From NCBI GenBank assembly GCA_023213395.1, contig CM041465.1, forward strand, positions 221,347,741-221,411,740: a stretch of 64,000 nucleotides of DNA, read 5' to 3'. Positions 45,823-58,934 of this stretch are shown in pieces (the stretch's first letter is position 1; every line of letters starts with the position of its first letter). The translations under genes and the position numbers were made by a program. This DNA comes from Cycas panzhihuaensis. Its lineage: Eukaryota > Cycadophyta. A model generated the notes under the pieces. It did no database searches. It saw only the letters and a program-made list of their open reading frames with translations, and had not been told where the DNA came from.

Positions 45823-48584
45823 TTGTGTAAAAAATGATAAATGCAATATCAAAAAAGTTAAATGTGAATATTAAAAAAAATATTTGAATGTAAAAGGTTT
45901 AAATAAAAAAATTTATTTCCAAATATATCCTAAAGTTTTAAACAAGTGAACTAGGACTTAGAAAGGCTACTAGGCTCTAAGTTTAAGTTTCTCTTAGGGC
46001 AACCTTCGGTTGCTATTTTGTCTAGTGGTGCCTGCCCACAGATGGCAAAATAGGGACCCAATATATCAGTATGTGAGCGCTAGGCTCTATATACCTTAGT
46101 ACACGGGCTACTAAGAAGGCTTTGACACCCCCATGAATTGTTGGTCCACCTGCTCTGGACTTATATCTAACGACAGATCTAACGGTGAAGGTTCTCGAAC
46201 CAAGGCACTCACCCTCTCCAGGTCTAGCCTTGGTCTCCAAACACCATGAAATGAATAGATTCTACACCTCAGCCTGCCACCGATTACACCTAATAGCTAA
46301 TGGCTGTCCTCATCTAATATGAGTAGGCTGATTAGTATGTGCAGGGTGGTACATTCAGAGGTCCTAACCGTTCCCCTTGCAAGGCTGGAAAAAAAGGTGG
46401 TTCAATTCAGAATTATCTTATTTAATGTGAAAATTAAACTAATTAGCAATGTGGTCTTGCTTAGAAAAAAAAGTTCCTTTAGTATAATAATAATAAAAAA
46501 AATAGAAAGTAAAATAATATGCTCTAAGTAAGATGAAATAAATACTAAACTTTTGAAATAAATAAAATCTCTTTTTTTTTAAATTATATATAATACTCTT
46601 CAAATGGATGAATTATGCCTTTGAAAATAAAATAAATTAAATGTAATTTTTATAATTACAAGAAAAAAAATAATATTTTTCAATAATAATGAAGAAAAAC
46701 TTTTAATAAATGTATGCTTTTCAAATAAATGATACATTTATGATAGAAATTTTTAAATACACTTTTGAAATATAATGATAAATAAGAAAACTTTCAATAA
46801 TTATGCGTTTTAAAGTAAACTTTAAAGTAGGAATATAACAAAGATCCTTTTCACTTATACAAAGTTGAAATAAACTTTTGATAAAAAATATAAAGAGTTT
46901 TCAACCTTTAATTTCTCAAATGAATAAATATAAAACTTCAATGTAAGAAAAAATGACTTTCCTTTTAGTATATAAAAAATCTTTGCCTTAAGAAATATAT
47001 ATATAGTCAAACAAATAAAAATATATGTATGGATATTTTTAGTTACTTTATGAACAATTTCTATTACTCAATAACTTAAAGATGATTATATGAAGGTCAA
47101 GAAGAAACCTTAAATATATATCATGAACAACCAATAAGAAATAAAATAAAATTTGCTTAAAATTTTTTGAAGCGTAAGTCTATTAGGATGTACTTGTATG
47201 CTCAACTTTGACAGCTTGAAAATTATACTAAATAACATCAGAATAACTTAAACTTATAACAATATGTAGATTAATAAAGTGTGAATCCAATTGAACTAAC
47301 CGTTTTAAAAACGGGTTGCAATACGTCAAGATTTGAATGATTCAAAGGTACAGACCTCCTTTTGAGGCCCAACAGGAGTAAGGAGCTCAAAATTGCATAA
47401 AGTTGCTAATAAAACTTTAGAAGGTGATGAAAAATAATCAAATATATTTTGTAAAACTACTAAATATATGTTTGGTTGAAAAATTTTTGAAAAACATTTA
47501 TATGAAAATATGCGAAAAATGACAGATTTAGGCTATTAAGTAGTCCAACTTTAATAGATTTGAGAATGATTAAAAACACCTTAAAATAAATGAAAAACTA
47601 TGTCAGTTAGAAGGGGAATGGCTCATCGTCCCAACAAAGCTGACGGAATTGAATTTGGATGTCAAATAGAAAAGTTACAGTAAAAAAAGTAAGTATCTTT
47701 ACGTAAAAATGTTAAAAAATGCTAAAAAGCACTAAAATGTCAATTTCAACGATTAAAATAATGGTCAAAATAAATTCTAAATAATAAAATAAAATATAGG
47801 TTTTGAAGTTTGTTGAACTAGATCAATGTAGAATAAATTTGGGCTGAAAATAGTTTCCAGGTAATAAAAGGCAACCAGTTCAAAAAACGTTTTTGTAAAA
47901 AATTGAAAACAGGCTGAAAAAGGGGTAATTGACATTAAATTGACTGAAACGGGGTCAAATATGCACCAAATTGGTTATATGACCAGTCAAAAATGATCTA
48001 CAGAAAAACTTTGATCTAATGAAGTTGGTTACATTTGAAATCGATAAGCTAATGAGAAGTTATGGCAAAAGAAATACGTCAATAACTCTATGTTTAAAAA
48101 AAAAAAAAATTAATAAAAGGTAAAAGGTTATATTATTAAGATAATCCTCTTAGAATATGAGTCTAAAGATAGACTGGGCAAGGATTGAACTTAAGACATG
48201 TCAGAGAATAAACCCCTCCATTGCCAGAACGGTGAACTCACTCGTCAAGTTTAAAAAAAAACTTACAAAAAACTTTTAAAAATATAAAATAAGGTCCCCT
48301 TTAATAATGAGTTGAAGGTCACATTATAAAGGTATATGATCGAGGGCCAAACTGAAGGGGGCTTGGATCCAAAAAACACCAGACCTCAAAATATATCCAA
48401 CATAGTTTAATTTCTTCAAAACATTTTATAAAAAATTATGTGAATTAAAAAATAATACCATCTTAAATACGTAGAAACTGGGCAAAACGCAATGAAATAC
48501 AATCAAAGGAGCAGTTGGAATCTCGAATATAAGATGGTCTGGTCCAAATATAAAGTATCATAAATATTCTTATCAATCGATTAG

Positions 48585-48790
<206 letters not shown>

Positions 48791-48927
48791 AGAAAACGGT
48801 CAGAAAGAATGAACGGGAGAAAGAACAGATCACAGCTAAACATGTAGACTATGTGGACTGCGTACAGATCACGGGCACATGAACAGGAAGCACAAACGGC
48901 TTCCAGACCAGGCACACGAATAGTAGA

Positions 48928-49329
48928 ATGTACAGTATAGTGCGCAGGCCCTATCTCTTCTTCGCCTGTTTTGTTGTTGTTCAACTGTTAATTAAATTTT
49001 CGCTTTGGTATTTCTTTTGTATTTCTACTATCCAACCCTGGCTTTTATGGAGAATGTTTGGAGAGAAAATGGTTGTGGGGTTCTCTTATGTAACTTCTGT
49101 TGCACAGTCTGTTAAGAAGGCATTAGCATGAGGATGGAACTATGTAACTTCAGTTAGACAATCTTTGAATAAGACATTAGTGAGGGGATTGAACTACGTA
49201 ACTTGTGTTGCACAGTCCATTAAAGAGGCGTTAACGAGGCTACCGAATAGTATGCAGATCTGGCAGACGAAGGGAAGTACACAGATGAAAGGAAGAACAC
49301 ATAGTGACGCATATCTCTTGGCAGACTAA
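48928..49329 (+). other. Plus-strand open frame with three in-frame 54-nt repeats (one stop)
   Basis: The frame starts MYSIVRRPYLFFACFVVVQL, a hydrophobic, membrane-like stretch, and continues through MFGEKMVVGF (ATG at 49054). Three units of exactly 54 nt follow: 49084-49137, 49138-49191 and 49192-49245. Each encodes a variant of YVTSVAQSVKKAL. A single TGA at 49132-49134 interrupts, where CGA or another sense codon would give RGW as in the next unit. The frame ends at 49329. It is antisense to copia B. The function is unknown, and it may be a captured host fragment or an element-encoded extra frame. Confidence 0.45.
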
Positions 49330-50053
49330 CGGATGAAGGGAACGGCAGAAATTTGTAACTTTCGGTAGTATTAAAAGCAGAACAAATATCTGATTGTAGG
49401 CGCAAAGATATAATCAACATATAAACCAATGGGAGTCCAACGTTAAGAGACCAACGAAGATGCCAACGGAGAGATGAAGACCTTTGCTACAAAACTGTTA
49501 GAACTTTGCTACAAAACTACTGAACTTGGCGATGAAGACACCAACGGAACGTAAAGAATGGATAATGGTTGGCTTTGGAGCCACTTACCGGCCCATTATC
49601 TAACTGTTGTTTGGTAGATTTCAGACGGGAAATCAAAGCCTAATAAAAAAACAACGGATTTATGCACGTATTTATAACATTCAAGTTGAAAAAATAGGAT
49701 TATAGGCCAATGGATGCAAGAGACAACCTAGATACGAGTATAGGCCTTTTCAACGGGAAATCTAGATCAAATAAACTAGATTTTTTAAATATATTCAAGA
49801 AAATACATCAAATAGACAAAATATATGTATATATTTGTATTGGAAAAAACACACGAAGAACCTGGTAAACTGTGATAGGTTTGTTGTGTAGACTTCTGAG
49901 CAAGAGAACGTCTTTCATAATAGATGAAACTTTGATCTATCTTCTCCAGTGAATAGGTGAGCTTGCTAGAATCTCAACTAGTAGTCATATGCAAATGTTT
50001 TGTCAGGTATATGAGAAGCTAAATCAATATGAGTAAAAATATAACTCCAACTT

Positions 50054-50068
50054 GGCTCTGATACCAAA
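50054..50068 (-). other. Primer binding site of copia B
   Basis: TTTGGTATCAGAGCC on the minus strand, directly at the LTR end; complementary to initiator-Met tRNA. It is the best-preserved primer site in the window. Confidence 0.93.
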
Positions 50069-50407
50069 TGATGGAGCTGGAGGAGCAAAGCAGTACATTA
50101 GAACGAGAGCATTTTGAGTACAATGACACTTTTCGATAAATGGCGGTGTTGATAAACACCTAGGAGGTATTCCCTTCCCTTAAGTAATGAATTTCAGGGA
50201 GGCGTTGAGCGCCATCACCCTAACTACACAACAATTAAGGTAAATTCAAAATATATTAAAAAATAATAGTAATACGTACCTCAAGTAAGTAAGTGGTGGT
50301 CACGGATGGGCATTGAGTGGCTCAAGGTGCCCTAAGGGCCCTCAAAGGTGGCTTTGAGGGTCCCTAAGCGCTCAGGTGCACTTACCACATTGGGATTATT
50401 CCCAGCA
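50069..50407 (-). repeat. 5' LTR of copia B
   Basis: On the minus strand it begins TGCTGGGAATAATCCC. The hairpin at about 50339-50361 is kept and lengthened to CCCTCAAAG...CTTTGAGGG. Confidence 0.95.
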
Positions 50408-50412
50408 TAGTC

Positions 50413-50820
50413 TATAGCTATGAGGCTATCCTCCCCCTCAAGGTAGAAATCACATCCTTGCATGTTTCCCTTAAGCAATTGATTGACAAAGAATAGAAAA
50501 GGGAAGCATAATTACTCAAGTTAGAGAAAATAGATGAAACATGCCTGATTACCTCTCAAAATAATTTAAAATCTAAAACTAAAGTTCGAGTAGCCCATAA
50601 TAGGCAATTAAGGCCTTAAAAATTTTATGTTGGTGATAAAGTTCTCAAACTTGAATACCTTCATAACAAATAATAAAAGTTTACCCCCATATAGGCAAAA
50701 CCTTACCTAGTTATCAAAGATCTTAAGAATGGGGAGTTTGTATTTCTATCGTTGATAGCCTTTAATTTGAAAAGCCTATTAATTCATAATTCTTATGGGA
50801 TTTCTATGCCTTAAAGGGTA
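50413..50820 (+). pseudogene. G1 integrase, C-terminal part
   Basis: It continues 41242 across the copia B insertion: YSYEAILPLKVEITSLHV at about 50411-50465, then a typical C-terminal tail with RVAHN-like residues and VGDKVLK (about 50630), ending near LKSLLIHN at 50760-50790. This is the conserved 'RPVNGKFLKKYY' end of Tat integrases in altered form. Confidence 0.8.
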
Positions 50821-51145
50821 GCATGCATCCCCTGTACAATAAGGATAAAACTATAGCTCTCAAAGCCTCACCTTCTAATGAGCCTAAACTATGGTCAACC
50901 AATCTATTCCTTCTTCCCCAAGACCTATGCTTTGGAGGCATTACTCCAACATGAGCACAAACTTACCTTTCATCACTTTATCCCCTTGATAAGCCACATG
51001 CCCTCTCATATGGATCTATGACTCACAATAACCATGTTAGACTATTATCAGGAAATAGGATATAAGCATTATTTACTAAGCATGCATGCATGGATCTTAA
51101 TGAGTTTAATTAAAGTAGTTTTATCTTATTTGTGTCCTTTAACTT
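50821..51145 (+). other. G1 sequence between integrase and nested G2
   Basis: A frame with few stops (LALLQHEHKLTFHHFI-like, about 50935-50990) is present but not recognised. It belongs to the same post-integrase region as 57148-58900. Confidence 0.35.
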
Positions 51146-51739
51146 TGATGAGGGTATCTTACAAGGAAAAAGATTTAATCTCATATGCAAAAACCTAAGA
51201 AAAACAAGAAAGAGTCTAGAGAATAGAGAGACTTGTTTTACTTCAAATTCCATTCCATTCCATTCAATCTGCTAAAAGATAATCTAAAATTACATTTATA
51301 TAAGTGAAAGTGGGAAGTTTAAAAACTTCTAATCTTAACCCTAAAAACTCCTTAATTATGCAAAATAGTATATAATTCCATATTTTTAATTCAAGTCTTA
51401 CGAAGAAAACCTATACCACTAAGGGTTATTACATAAAAGTGAAAACTAGACTAAAACTAATTACTATTTTTAGACATATAAAATAAATCTCAATTTTTAG
51501 GCATTTTTGAAGTATTTTTTGGTATAAAATTTTTGGACCTATGATAGGCCTTTGGCTCTATCCTATGTCATTTTTTCCTATTATATTCAAATAGATCTTC
51601 GATTTGGTGCTAGAATGATTGAATTCTAATCATCGAGTCAAAAGTTATGCTTCAATCAATAGACCCCAAATTTTAGAGAAAAATAACTAAAAATGTGAAA
51701 AATAGATGGAGTTATGATGAAGGCCTAGATGCTCTTGCA
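51146..51739 (-). repeat. 3' LTR of G2
   Basis: On the minus strand it begins TGCAAGAGCATCTAGGCC and ends CCCTCATCA. It includes GCATAACTTTTGACTCGATG (minus strand, about 51631-51650), a variant of the shared leader motif. Confidence 0.9.
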
Positions 51740-51789
51740 TTATCCTCCCTAGGTTAAAAATAATTCTTTTCTTACAAGTTATTATGATG

Positions 51790-51970
51790 AATTTCTTTCC
51801 ATTTTTTAAGATTTAATCGCTTTAGCTCTTCTTCAATGATTCAATTATTATATGTTTGTGGCAGACCTTTCCACTATACTAAGTAATTGTTATAATTTCC
51901 CTATTGTGCATGCATTGTCTTCATATCTAATATCTGCTCAATTTTTTCTCACTTCTTCCTTGGAATTTGG
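51790..51970 (-). pseudogene. G2 integrase C-terminal chromodomain
   Basis: The minus strand reads KIEQILDMKTMHAQ, stop, GNYNNYLV, stop, WKGLPQTYNN, stop, IIEEELKRLN. YLVxWKGLP plus the following expected Trp is the chromodomain core of plant chromoviruses, which directs integration to heterochromatin in known members. All three stops sit at Arg/Gln or Trp-type positions. Confidence 0.75.
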
Positions 51971-53230
51971 GGCTTCTAACTTACCACTTTACCTTCATAA
52001 TCTACCTCTTCATCTCCTTCATGATATGCATATAGATCTAAAACATTAAAATATGAGAGATAGCAAAGTGTTCAGGAAGATCTACCTCATACACATTGTC
52101 ATTAATCCTTCTTATAATTCAACAAGGCCCAACCTTTTTATATTTAAACTTGTTGTAAGTCCCTTGAGGGAATATGTCTTTTCTTAAGCAAACCATTCCT
52201 AAGTCACCTTCTTCAAATACCTTATATCTATAGGTCCTATATGCTACTTCTTTATACTTTTTATTATTGTCCTATAACGTTTTCTTTACCTCCTCATAAA
52301 CCTATTATATATGCTTTGTATAAGATTTTTCATCATCACTCATATTTTACCCAATGGAGAGGTGAACTAAATCTAGCAAACCCTTGGGGGTTTTGCCATA
52401 TACTACTTGAAAAGTGACTTACCTATTGACCTATTTATAGAACTGTTATATGCAAATTATGCCTAGGCTAATGCTAAATCCCATAGTTTGGGTTCCTCCC
52501 CAATAATGCAACTTAGTAAGTTTCCCAAACTTTTATTTACCACTTCAGACTGCCCATCAATCTATAGATGGTAGGCACTACTAAATTGGAGTTTTATTCC
52601 AAGCTTCTTTTATAGAGTCTTCTAAAAATGGCTCAAGAACTTGATGTCTTGATTCGAAGTGATTGTATTAGGAATGCCATGCAACCTTAAAACCTCTTTA
52701 AAGAATAAATTTGCTATCTTAATAACATCATTTATCTTCTTACATGCAATAAAATGAACCATTTTTAAAAGCAATCAATGATAATAAAAATAGAATCATT
52801 ACCTCTTTATACATGTGGTAATCCTAATATAAAGTCCATGCTTAAGTATGTCCATGGTCCTTCAGGTACTGGTAAAGGCATATATAAGCTAGTATTCTAT
52901 GCATGTCCCTTAGCCATTTGGCATATCCTATAGTGTACCACAAATCTTGCTATATCACTCTTTATTTGAGGCCAAAAATATTTTTCTTTTATTAGAGCTA
53001 TGGACTTATTTTAGCCAAAATGCCCTCCAAGACCTCCACTATGCAACTCTCATATGATGTTATCTCTTATGGAGCCCATTAGGATGTATAATTATCTTTT
53101 TCTTAAATAGTTATCCATCTTGCATAAAGTAATCTTCATAGGAAGAACTGTGTCCCTCAATTAGAGGATTCTTACAATGTTTAAAATTTGTTCCAAAGTT
53201 AGGGTCTAAGTCATACAAATCCTTAATGGC
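51971..53230 (-). pseudogene. G2 integrase
   Basis: The zinc-domain start ELHSGGLGGHFG is readable near 53010-53050. The core end LQFSSAYHL followed by IDGQS is at about 52555-52600 (expected SAYHPQTDGQTE). GPCWIIRRINDNVYEVDLPE near 52080-52135 is the conserved tail before the chromodomain, with NV and DLYAYHEGDEEVDYEG following. Frames shift several times. Confidence 0.8.
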
Positions 53231-54650
53231 TTCAAATCCTATCACCTCATTTTCCATTGTGGCCAATAGTTCCACTCACCTACTCAATGCATCAGTAACA
53301 TGGTTTTGTTTACTTTATTTATGCTTCAATATAATTTTAAAGCTTTAGAGATAAGATACCCACTTAGCATATATAGCATTTAATTTCCTTTGGATATTTA
53401 CATACCTCAAGGCCTAGTGATTAATGAATAAGACGAATTCCTTAGGTATAAGGTAATACATTTAATACCTCAAAGCTTGGATAATTACATAAAATTCCAA
53501 GTCATAGGTTGAATATATTTCTCTTACCTCATTAAGATTCTCACTGTAAAATGCTATAGGTCTCTCTTCTTGACTGAGCACTACTCTAATTATAATATGT
53601 GAAGTATTATAATTGACCTCAAATACTTTTTCAAAATATAGTAGTATGAGCATTGGTGCCCCATATACCTTTTTCTTTAAGAATTAGAATCTATTCTATA
53701 CTTCCTTGGTCCACGTCAACTCCTTACCCTTTATACATTATGTTAAGGGTGCAATAATTTAACTAAAGTTTCTAATGAACTTTCTATAAAATTATACCAA
53801 ACCATGAAAACTTCTTACCTCTATCATAGTTTTAGGTGTTGTCCACTCAATAATTGCCCTGACCTTCTTCTTATCCATTCATAATCCCTCTTATAAAATC
53901 ATAAAGCCTAGAAATACTGGTCTCCCTTACATATACTTACACTTCTTCATATTTACTTATAACTTCTCTCTCCTTAACACTTCAACCATCATTCTTAAGT
54001 GCATTAAGTGCTCCTCCTTAGTCTTATTAAAAATAAGAATATCATCAAAATACACAACTACAAATATACTAATGAATGGTCACAATATAGCATTCATCAA
54101 TCTCATGAACATGCTTAAGGCATTTGACATCCTGAATGGCATGACTAGTTATTTATATAATTTGTCCCTCATATTGAAGGCTATCTTCTACTTGTACCCT
54201 CCACGAATTTAAATCTAATGATAGACACTCTTGAAGTCAATCTTTATAAAGTAGGAATCACCTACTAATACATCTACCATATCATCCACATGAGGTATAA
54301 AGAAATAATATTTAATTATTATCTTGTTGATCACTCTAGAATCAATACACATTTACATGAGCCATCTTTCTTTGGAGCTACCAATGTTAGAACTACATAA
54401 GGACTCAAGCTTTCTTTGACCATTCCCTTCTATACCAATTCATTAACTTGTTGATTCAACTCCTCATTCCCCACTGAGCTTAACCAATAAGTTGCCTAGT
54501 TTGGTAAACTTAACCCTTAGATTAGGTCAATTTAGTGTTGAATGTCTTTCATTAGTGGTAATCCATCAGGTAACTCATTTGGCATACATCGATGTACTCC
54601 TCTAATAACCTGGCTATCTCACCTGGTATCTCTATGCTATCTTCCTCTAT
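53231..54650 (-). pseudogene. G2 RNase H and reverse transcriptase
   Basis: RNase H starts in the open frame 53653-53462: FEKVFEVNYNTSHIIIRVVL, then SQEERPIAFYSENLNEVREI and YSTYDLEFYVIIQALRYW, with the first catalytic Asp read as Asn (expected V-x-x-D-A-S). RT lies upstream between about 53700 and 54600, with a recognisable active-site neighbourhood at 54030-54070 (VVYFDDILIFNK-like on the minus strand), and VMPFRMSNALSMFM-like residues near 54110-54150. Stops are present throughout. Confidence 0.75.
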
Positions 54651-54899
54651 TTATCTTACCATCAAGGTATAACAAGTGTCAACCTTTCATACATGTTTCA
54701 TAAATTCTTTAGTAGTCAATATGCTTTTTGCATGCCCTTCTTCCTTAAGTAGTAATAGCTTCACCTCTACACCATTCTTCTAAAATGTATAAATATTATT
54801 CTTATTATCATGAAAGGCATTCCTATCATATTGTTATGTTCTCACCAATAATAAATAGCATGTATCCATCGAGATCATGTCACACCATATCTCATTTTA

Positions 54900-56350
54900 A
54901 TATGATTTCCCAATGCTAAATTTAGTTAAGCATCTCTTGTCAATAGTCATCTCATTTCCTTTTTTAAACCAAGAAATACGATATAGATGTGGATGTGCTA
55001 CAAAAATTAATCTTGACTTTTCTTCCATTTCATTGGAGACCATATTGTCACAACTACCACTATTAATTATAACTTTATATACCTTTCTTCCTATGGTACA
55101 TCTTCTCCTAAAAATGTCATTTCTAACTATGAATCACCATCCACCTTTGCCTTTCCTTTATTTTGCATGGGTTGTTGTCTTGGTGCTATCATGGTTCTTC
55201 AAAGTATTAAGCTCTCCCCTTCATCTACTATGACTCCTTCATTGTCATCTTTATTTTGGGCTAAGTTTATCCTTAGATGGTCTTTTAACTTTCTAGATTG
55301 TTCCTCATGGTGACGAGGACATTCAAATGCCCTGTGTCCTTCTTCCCCACATCTAAAATAAATAAAAGGTCTCCTCCATTCTCTTCCACCACCAGAACTT
55401 CTACCTTGTTAAGATCCTAGAAATCCTCTTCCCTTGAGTTAGTTCCAAGCTCCTCACCCTCCTTGTATTTTGCCTTGCCTCTTGACTTTTTATCTTTCCA
55501 TTCAATTAGATGATTCTCCTCTTAAATAGGGGATTCCTCCTCTACCTTTATATAAAGGTGATGAACCTCTTTTCATCACATAGGGCCTTTAAGTAGTATG
55601 CCTATTTTGCTTCTCTTCTACCTTCAATGCTAATTAATATGTATCTTCTATGTTTTTAACTCTGTGCATGCTAAGTTCATATTGAATTGAAAGCTTTAAA
55701 TCATTCATATGCCTAGCAACAACTTGTTCATCTATCTCCTCATGTTCCACAAAAATGGAAAGCTTATAGAACTCATCTATGTAGTCTTGTACTGTCATTT
55801 CTTTCTGCTTTAAGTTATGAAACTTTTTGAAGAGGGTTTAAGAATAGTTGATTGGTAGAACTTCTCTTTTAACTTCTTGACCATTTCGGTCTATATTCTG
55901 ATCTTTTCTTTATCTTTCTTTACCCTCTCCTTCCACAAGTATTCCCACCAAATAGTTGCATGTCCCTTTAACTTCATGTATGAAAACTTTACCCTCTATT
56001 CTTTATTTGAAAAACTTCTCCATGGCATTTATCCAATCTACTAACTCCTCTAGTTTTAAACTCCCTTAGTACTCTAGAATGTTAATCTTGATTCTATCAC
56101 TCTTATCTTCAAGTGCTTTTAAGAATCTTTCTTCCATTGTCTATGGTTCTTACGGCTCATCATCTTTGAATATTGTACCATCATCACTTAATGATTCTTC
56201 TTCACTGATATTTCCTTTATGCATTTGTCTTAATACTGTGGTAACAAGTTGTTCCATTCTCTTATATAACTCCTACAAGTTTCTATTTATTTCAACAAAC
56301 TTTACTCTTCCTCCTCTTCATGCCATTTTGACTACTCTTTTCTTTACTTA
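54900..56350 (-). pseudogene. G2 gag and protease region
   Basis: A CCHC zinc knuckle is fully readable on the minus strand at about 55317-55362: YFRCGEEGHRAFECP. An Arg/Gly-rich stretch lies upstream of it (55380-55480) and the capsid-like part spans about 55560-56300. The protease is expected between 54900 and 55250 but only weak traces are seen. The order (gag upstream of pol on the minus strand) agrees with the element. Confidence 0.7.
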
Positions 56351-56543
56351 ACCACTTTGAGTCTTAAAGCTTCTCTTGTAAGCTTTCTACAAGGCTCCTA
56401 ACCCCTAATGGGCACTTCCTTACCCTTTCAATAGGAATACTCTGTAACCTACATAGTTTCTCCGACAACTATCTATTGTAATACTTCAAACTTTTGTGGT
56501 TTCTTTTGCTAACCCCAAAACTAAACCATACTCTGATATTAGA

Positions 56544-57147
56544 TGATGAGGGCAACCTACAAGGAAAATAATCCAATCTCACATGTACAAACCTAAGAAA
56601 AATAAGAAAGAGCCAAAGAAAGAGTCCAAAGAATAGAGAGTTGTTTTACTTTAAATTCCACTCAATCCCATTCAACCTACTAAAAGATAGTCTAAAATTA
56701 CATTTATATAAGTGAAAGTGAGAAGTCAAAACACTTCTAACCCTAACCCTAAAAACTCCTAAATTATGTAAAATATTATATAATTCCATGTTTTTAAGTT
56801 GAGTCTTATGAAGAAAAACTATACCAATAAGGGTTATTACATAAAAGTGAAAACTAGTTTAAAACTAATTGTTATTTTTAGACATCCAAAATAAATCTCA
56901 AATTTTAAGCACTTTTAGAGTGTTTTTTAGTATGAAAAATGTGGACTTATGATGGGCCTTTAGCCCTATCCTAGATCATTTTTACTTATTCTACTCAAAT
57001 AAACCTTTGATTTGGCACTAGAATGATGGAATTCTAACCATCGAGTCAAAAGTTATACTTCAATTAATAGACCCCAAATTTTAGAGTAAAATAACTAAAA
57101 AAGAAAAATATAGATGGAGTTATGATGAAGGCCTAGATGCTCCTGCA
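56544..57147 (-). repeat. 5' LTR of G2
   Basis: Partner of 51146-51739. It includes a short CTAACCCTAACCCTAAA run at about 56743 that is only partly present in the other copy. Confidence 0.9.
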
Positions 57148-58934
57148 TCAATCTTTCATTTTTTCCTCCTAAGTCCCATACTTGGGAGTAGGGTCCTCAT
57201 TTCCATCTAGAGGCATGAGGTTGAGAAACTTCAAAATAGATGTGATGCTAATTTAAAACTTGGTAGACTTGAGAATGGAAAATGGTACCTAGAATGATAG
57301 ACCTCCATGAAAATATAGGATCAAAGGAGAGCATTGGTAGGGCATCGATTCTATATGAATCTTTGCCTAAAAGTAGTTAAAGGATAATTTGGCATACTTT
57401 AGAGATTTGTCACTTGCTAAATAGGTTTTTAGAATTATTTGGTACATGGTTGGTTTCCTTTAAGAAGCATTGTATGAACATTCATTAGTTGGGTCTTCCC
57501 TAATATTCATAGGTATTCTTATGATTCCTCTTAGGTATACCTCACTAAGTTTTATTTCACTTCTCCTACTTGAGGGTTAAATATGAATTAGCTTCCATTT
57601 CTAAAAGATCGATGTTAGTTACTTTCTTGAGTGACTTCTATTACTCGATTAACCAACTAAACTTGACCTATTGGAGATGGTACTTCTATAAAATTTCATG
57701 GTTAGTCTTCCCTAAAATTCATAATACCATCTTCATCATTACTGTTTATTCTTTTTTGAAGTTTCCTCTACTCCATAACTTAACAAAAAGAAAAAAATTT
57801 AAAATTAAAATTAAATAATTTGGTAAAACAATGAAAACATGTGTATTTCCTTTCCAGAAGAAGTTCCCTTAGTTGATTCGAGTTGCTTCAAAACCCATGT
57901 CCCTAAGTTCTATAGTTAGGGAATTTGGTTCCTAACTTTGTTTATAGGTATGGTAACTAGATATAGGTCTAGATGGTTAGCTTCCTCATTTATGTAAGAC
58001 TCTCAGATTTCTATTCTTTTACTAATAACCCCTATTTTTAAGTTATCTCTTTCTTACAATCTTATGCTTTTTCAGAATCTTTCTTTATGAACTTATAAAT
58101 AGTCTCAGCTCTCTTATAATCAACCTTGCTCTGCTCTCACTTGTTTAGTCACTTATTCTCCCATGCTATAATGGTTTCATATTACATATCTTTCTCATCC
58201 TCTTGAAGCTTGTTACTCACCTTATCACCTTCCCCTAATACTTCGAGACATTTTGATTTAGAGATCCTTCCATCTCTTGTAGTTTAGCCTTTGAGGACTT
58301 GGTTCTTGGATTTTCATCTCCTTAGTCCCATTCAAAAGGCTTCCCTTGCTATAGTTTGAAAAGTTCTAATATTCTATGGGTAGGCTAATCATTAAGCACC
58401 TCCTAGATCCAATTACTTCTTACATTCATTGTACCTTAACAAAAATTACATGATGATCATAGCTAAAATGATGATTACTTATTATCTAGAAAGTAGGTTT
58501 AATGATGCCCAGTTTACTATGACCCTTATTCAAACCATTGTATGATATGATCTAAAATAATATCATTAAAAAGAAAATTTATATATATGTTTACCCCCTC
58601 TTGGCATTTAAATCAAATCATGAGATGATTTTGTCTCAACTTATAGTAGTGCAGTTAGGGTCCATTAGTGTATATCATTTAGGAACTTTAGATCCACTTG
58701 TTTAGGCCCACTTTGACCTTAATTATAATTAAAACACATTTGGAATTTGGTAGTGTTAAAGGTGTCTAGGAGGTGTTCTCATAATGAAGAAACCAAAACA
58801 TGGTCCTATCCCCTTTTTATGTTATAATCAAAACTAAGTCTCTCATTTGGAACCATATCCTCATAGGTTGATTCTCATACCATCCTTATATCTATCACTT
58901 TGTCTCTAAGTTTGTTCCCTCTCTATCATCGCAT
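57148..58934 (+). other. G1 post-integrase segment, no recognised domain
   Basis: The sequence has less extreme AT content and several short frames (for example 57570-57818), but I recognise no domain. It lies between the integrase and the additional RNase H of G1 and might be a decayed extra frame. Confidence 0.4.

Larger units (their letters stand above)
51146..57147 (-). mobile_element. G2: Ty3/gypsy chromodomain element (chromovirus type) nested in G1
   Basis: LTRs at 51146-51739 (3') and 56544-57147 (5') differ at about 11% of positions. On the minus strand a primer site TAATATCAGAGTATGG (about 56526-56541) and a purine tract CCTAGGGAGGATAA (51740-51753) are in place. Gag with a readable zinc knuckle, RT, RNase H, integrase and a C-terminal chromodomain follow in gypsy order. 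The flanks AACTT and TCAAT do not match, so no target duplication is visible. Stops and frameshifts are scattered throughout. Confidence 0.9.

Noticed and set aside
53840-54700. Plus-strand reading frames in G2
   Set aside because: All recognisable pol motifs are on the minus strand; plus-strand frames are shadows.
56735-56765. CTAACCCTAACCCTAAA, like plant telomere repeat
   Set aside because: Only about two and a half units inside an LTR; the partner LTR has a single AACCCTAAA at the same place. It is a chance or slippage variant, not an interstitial telomere.
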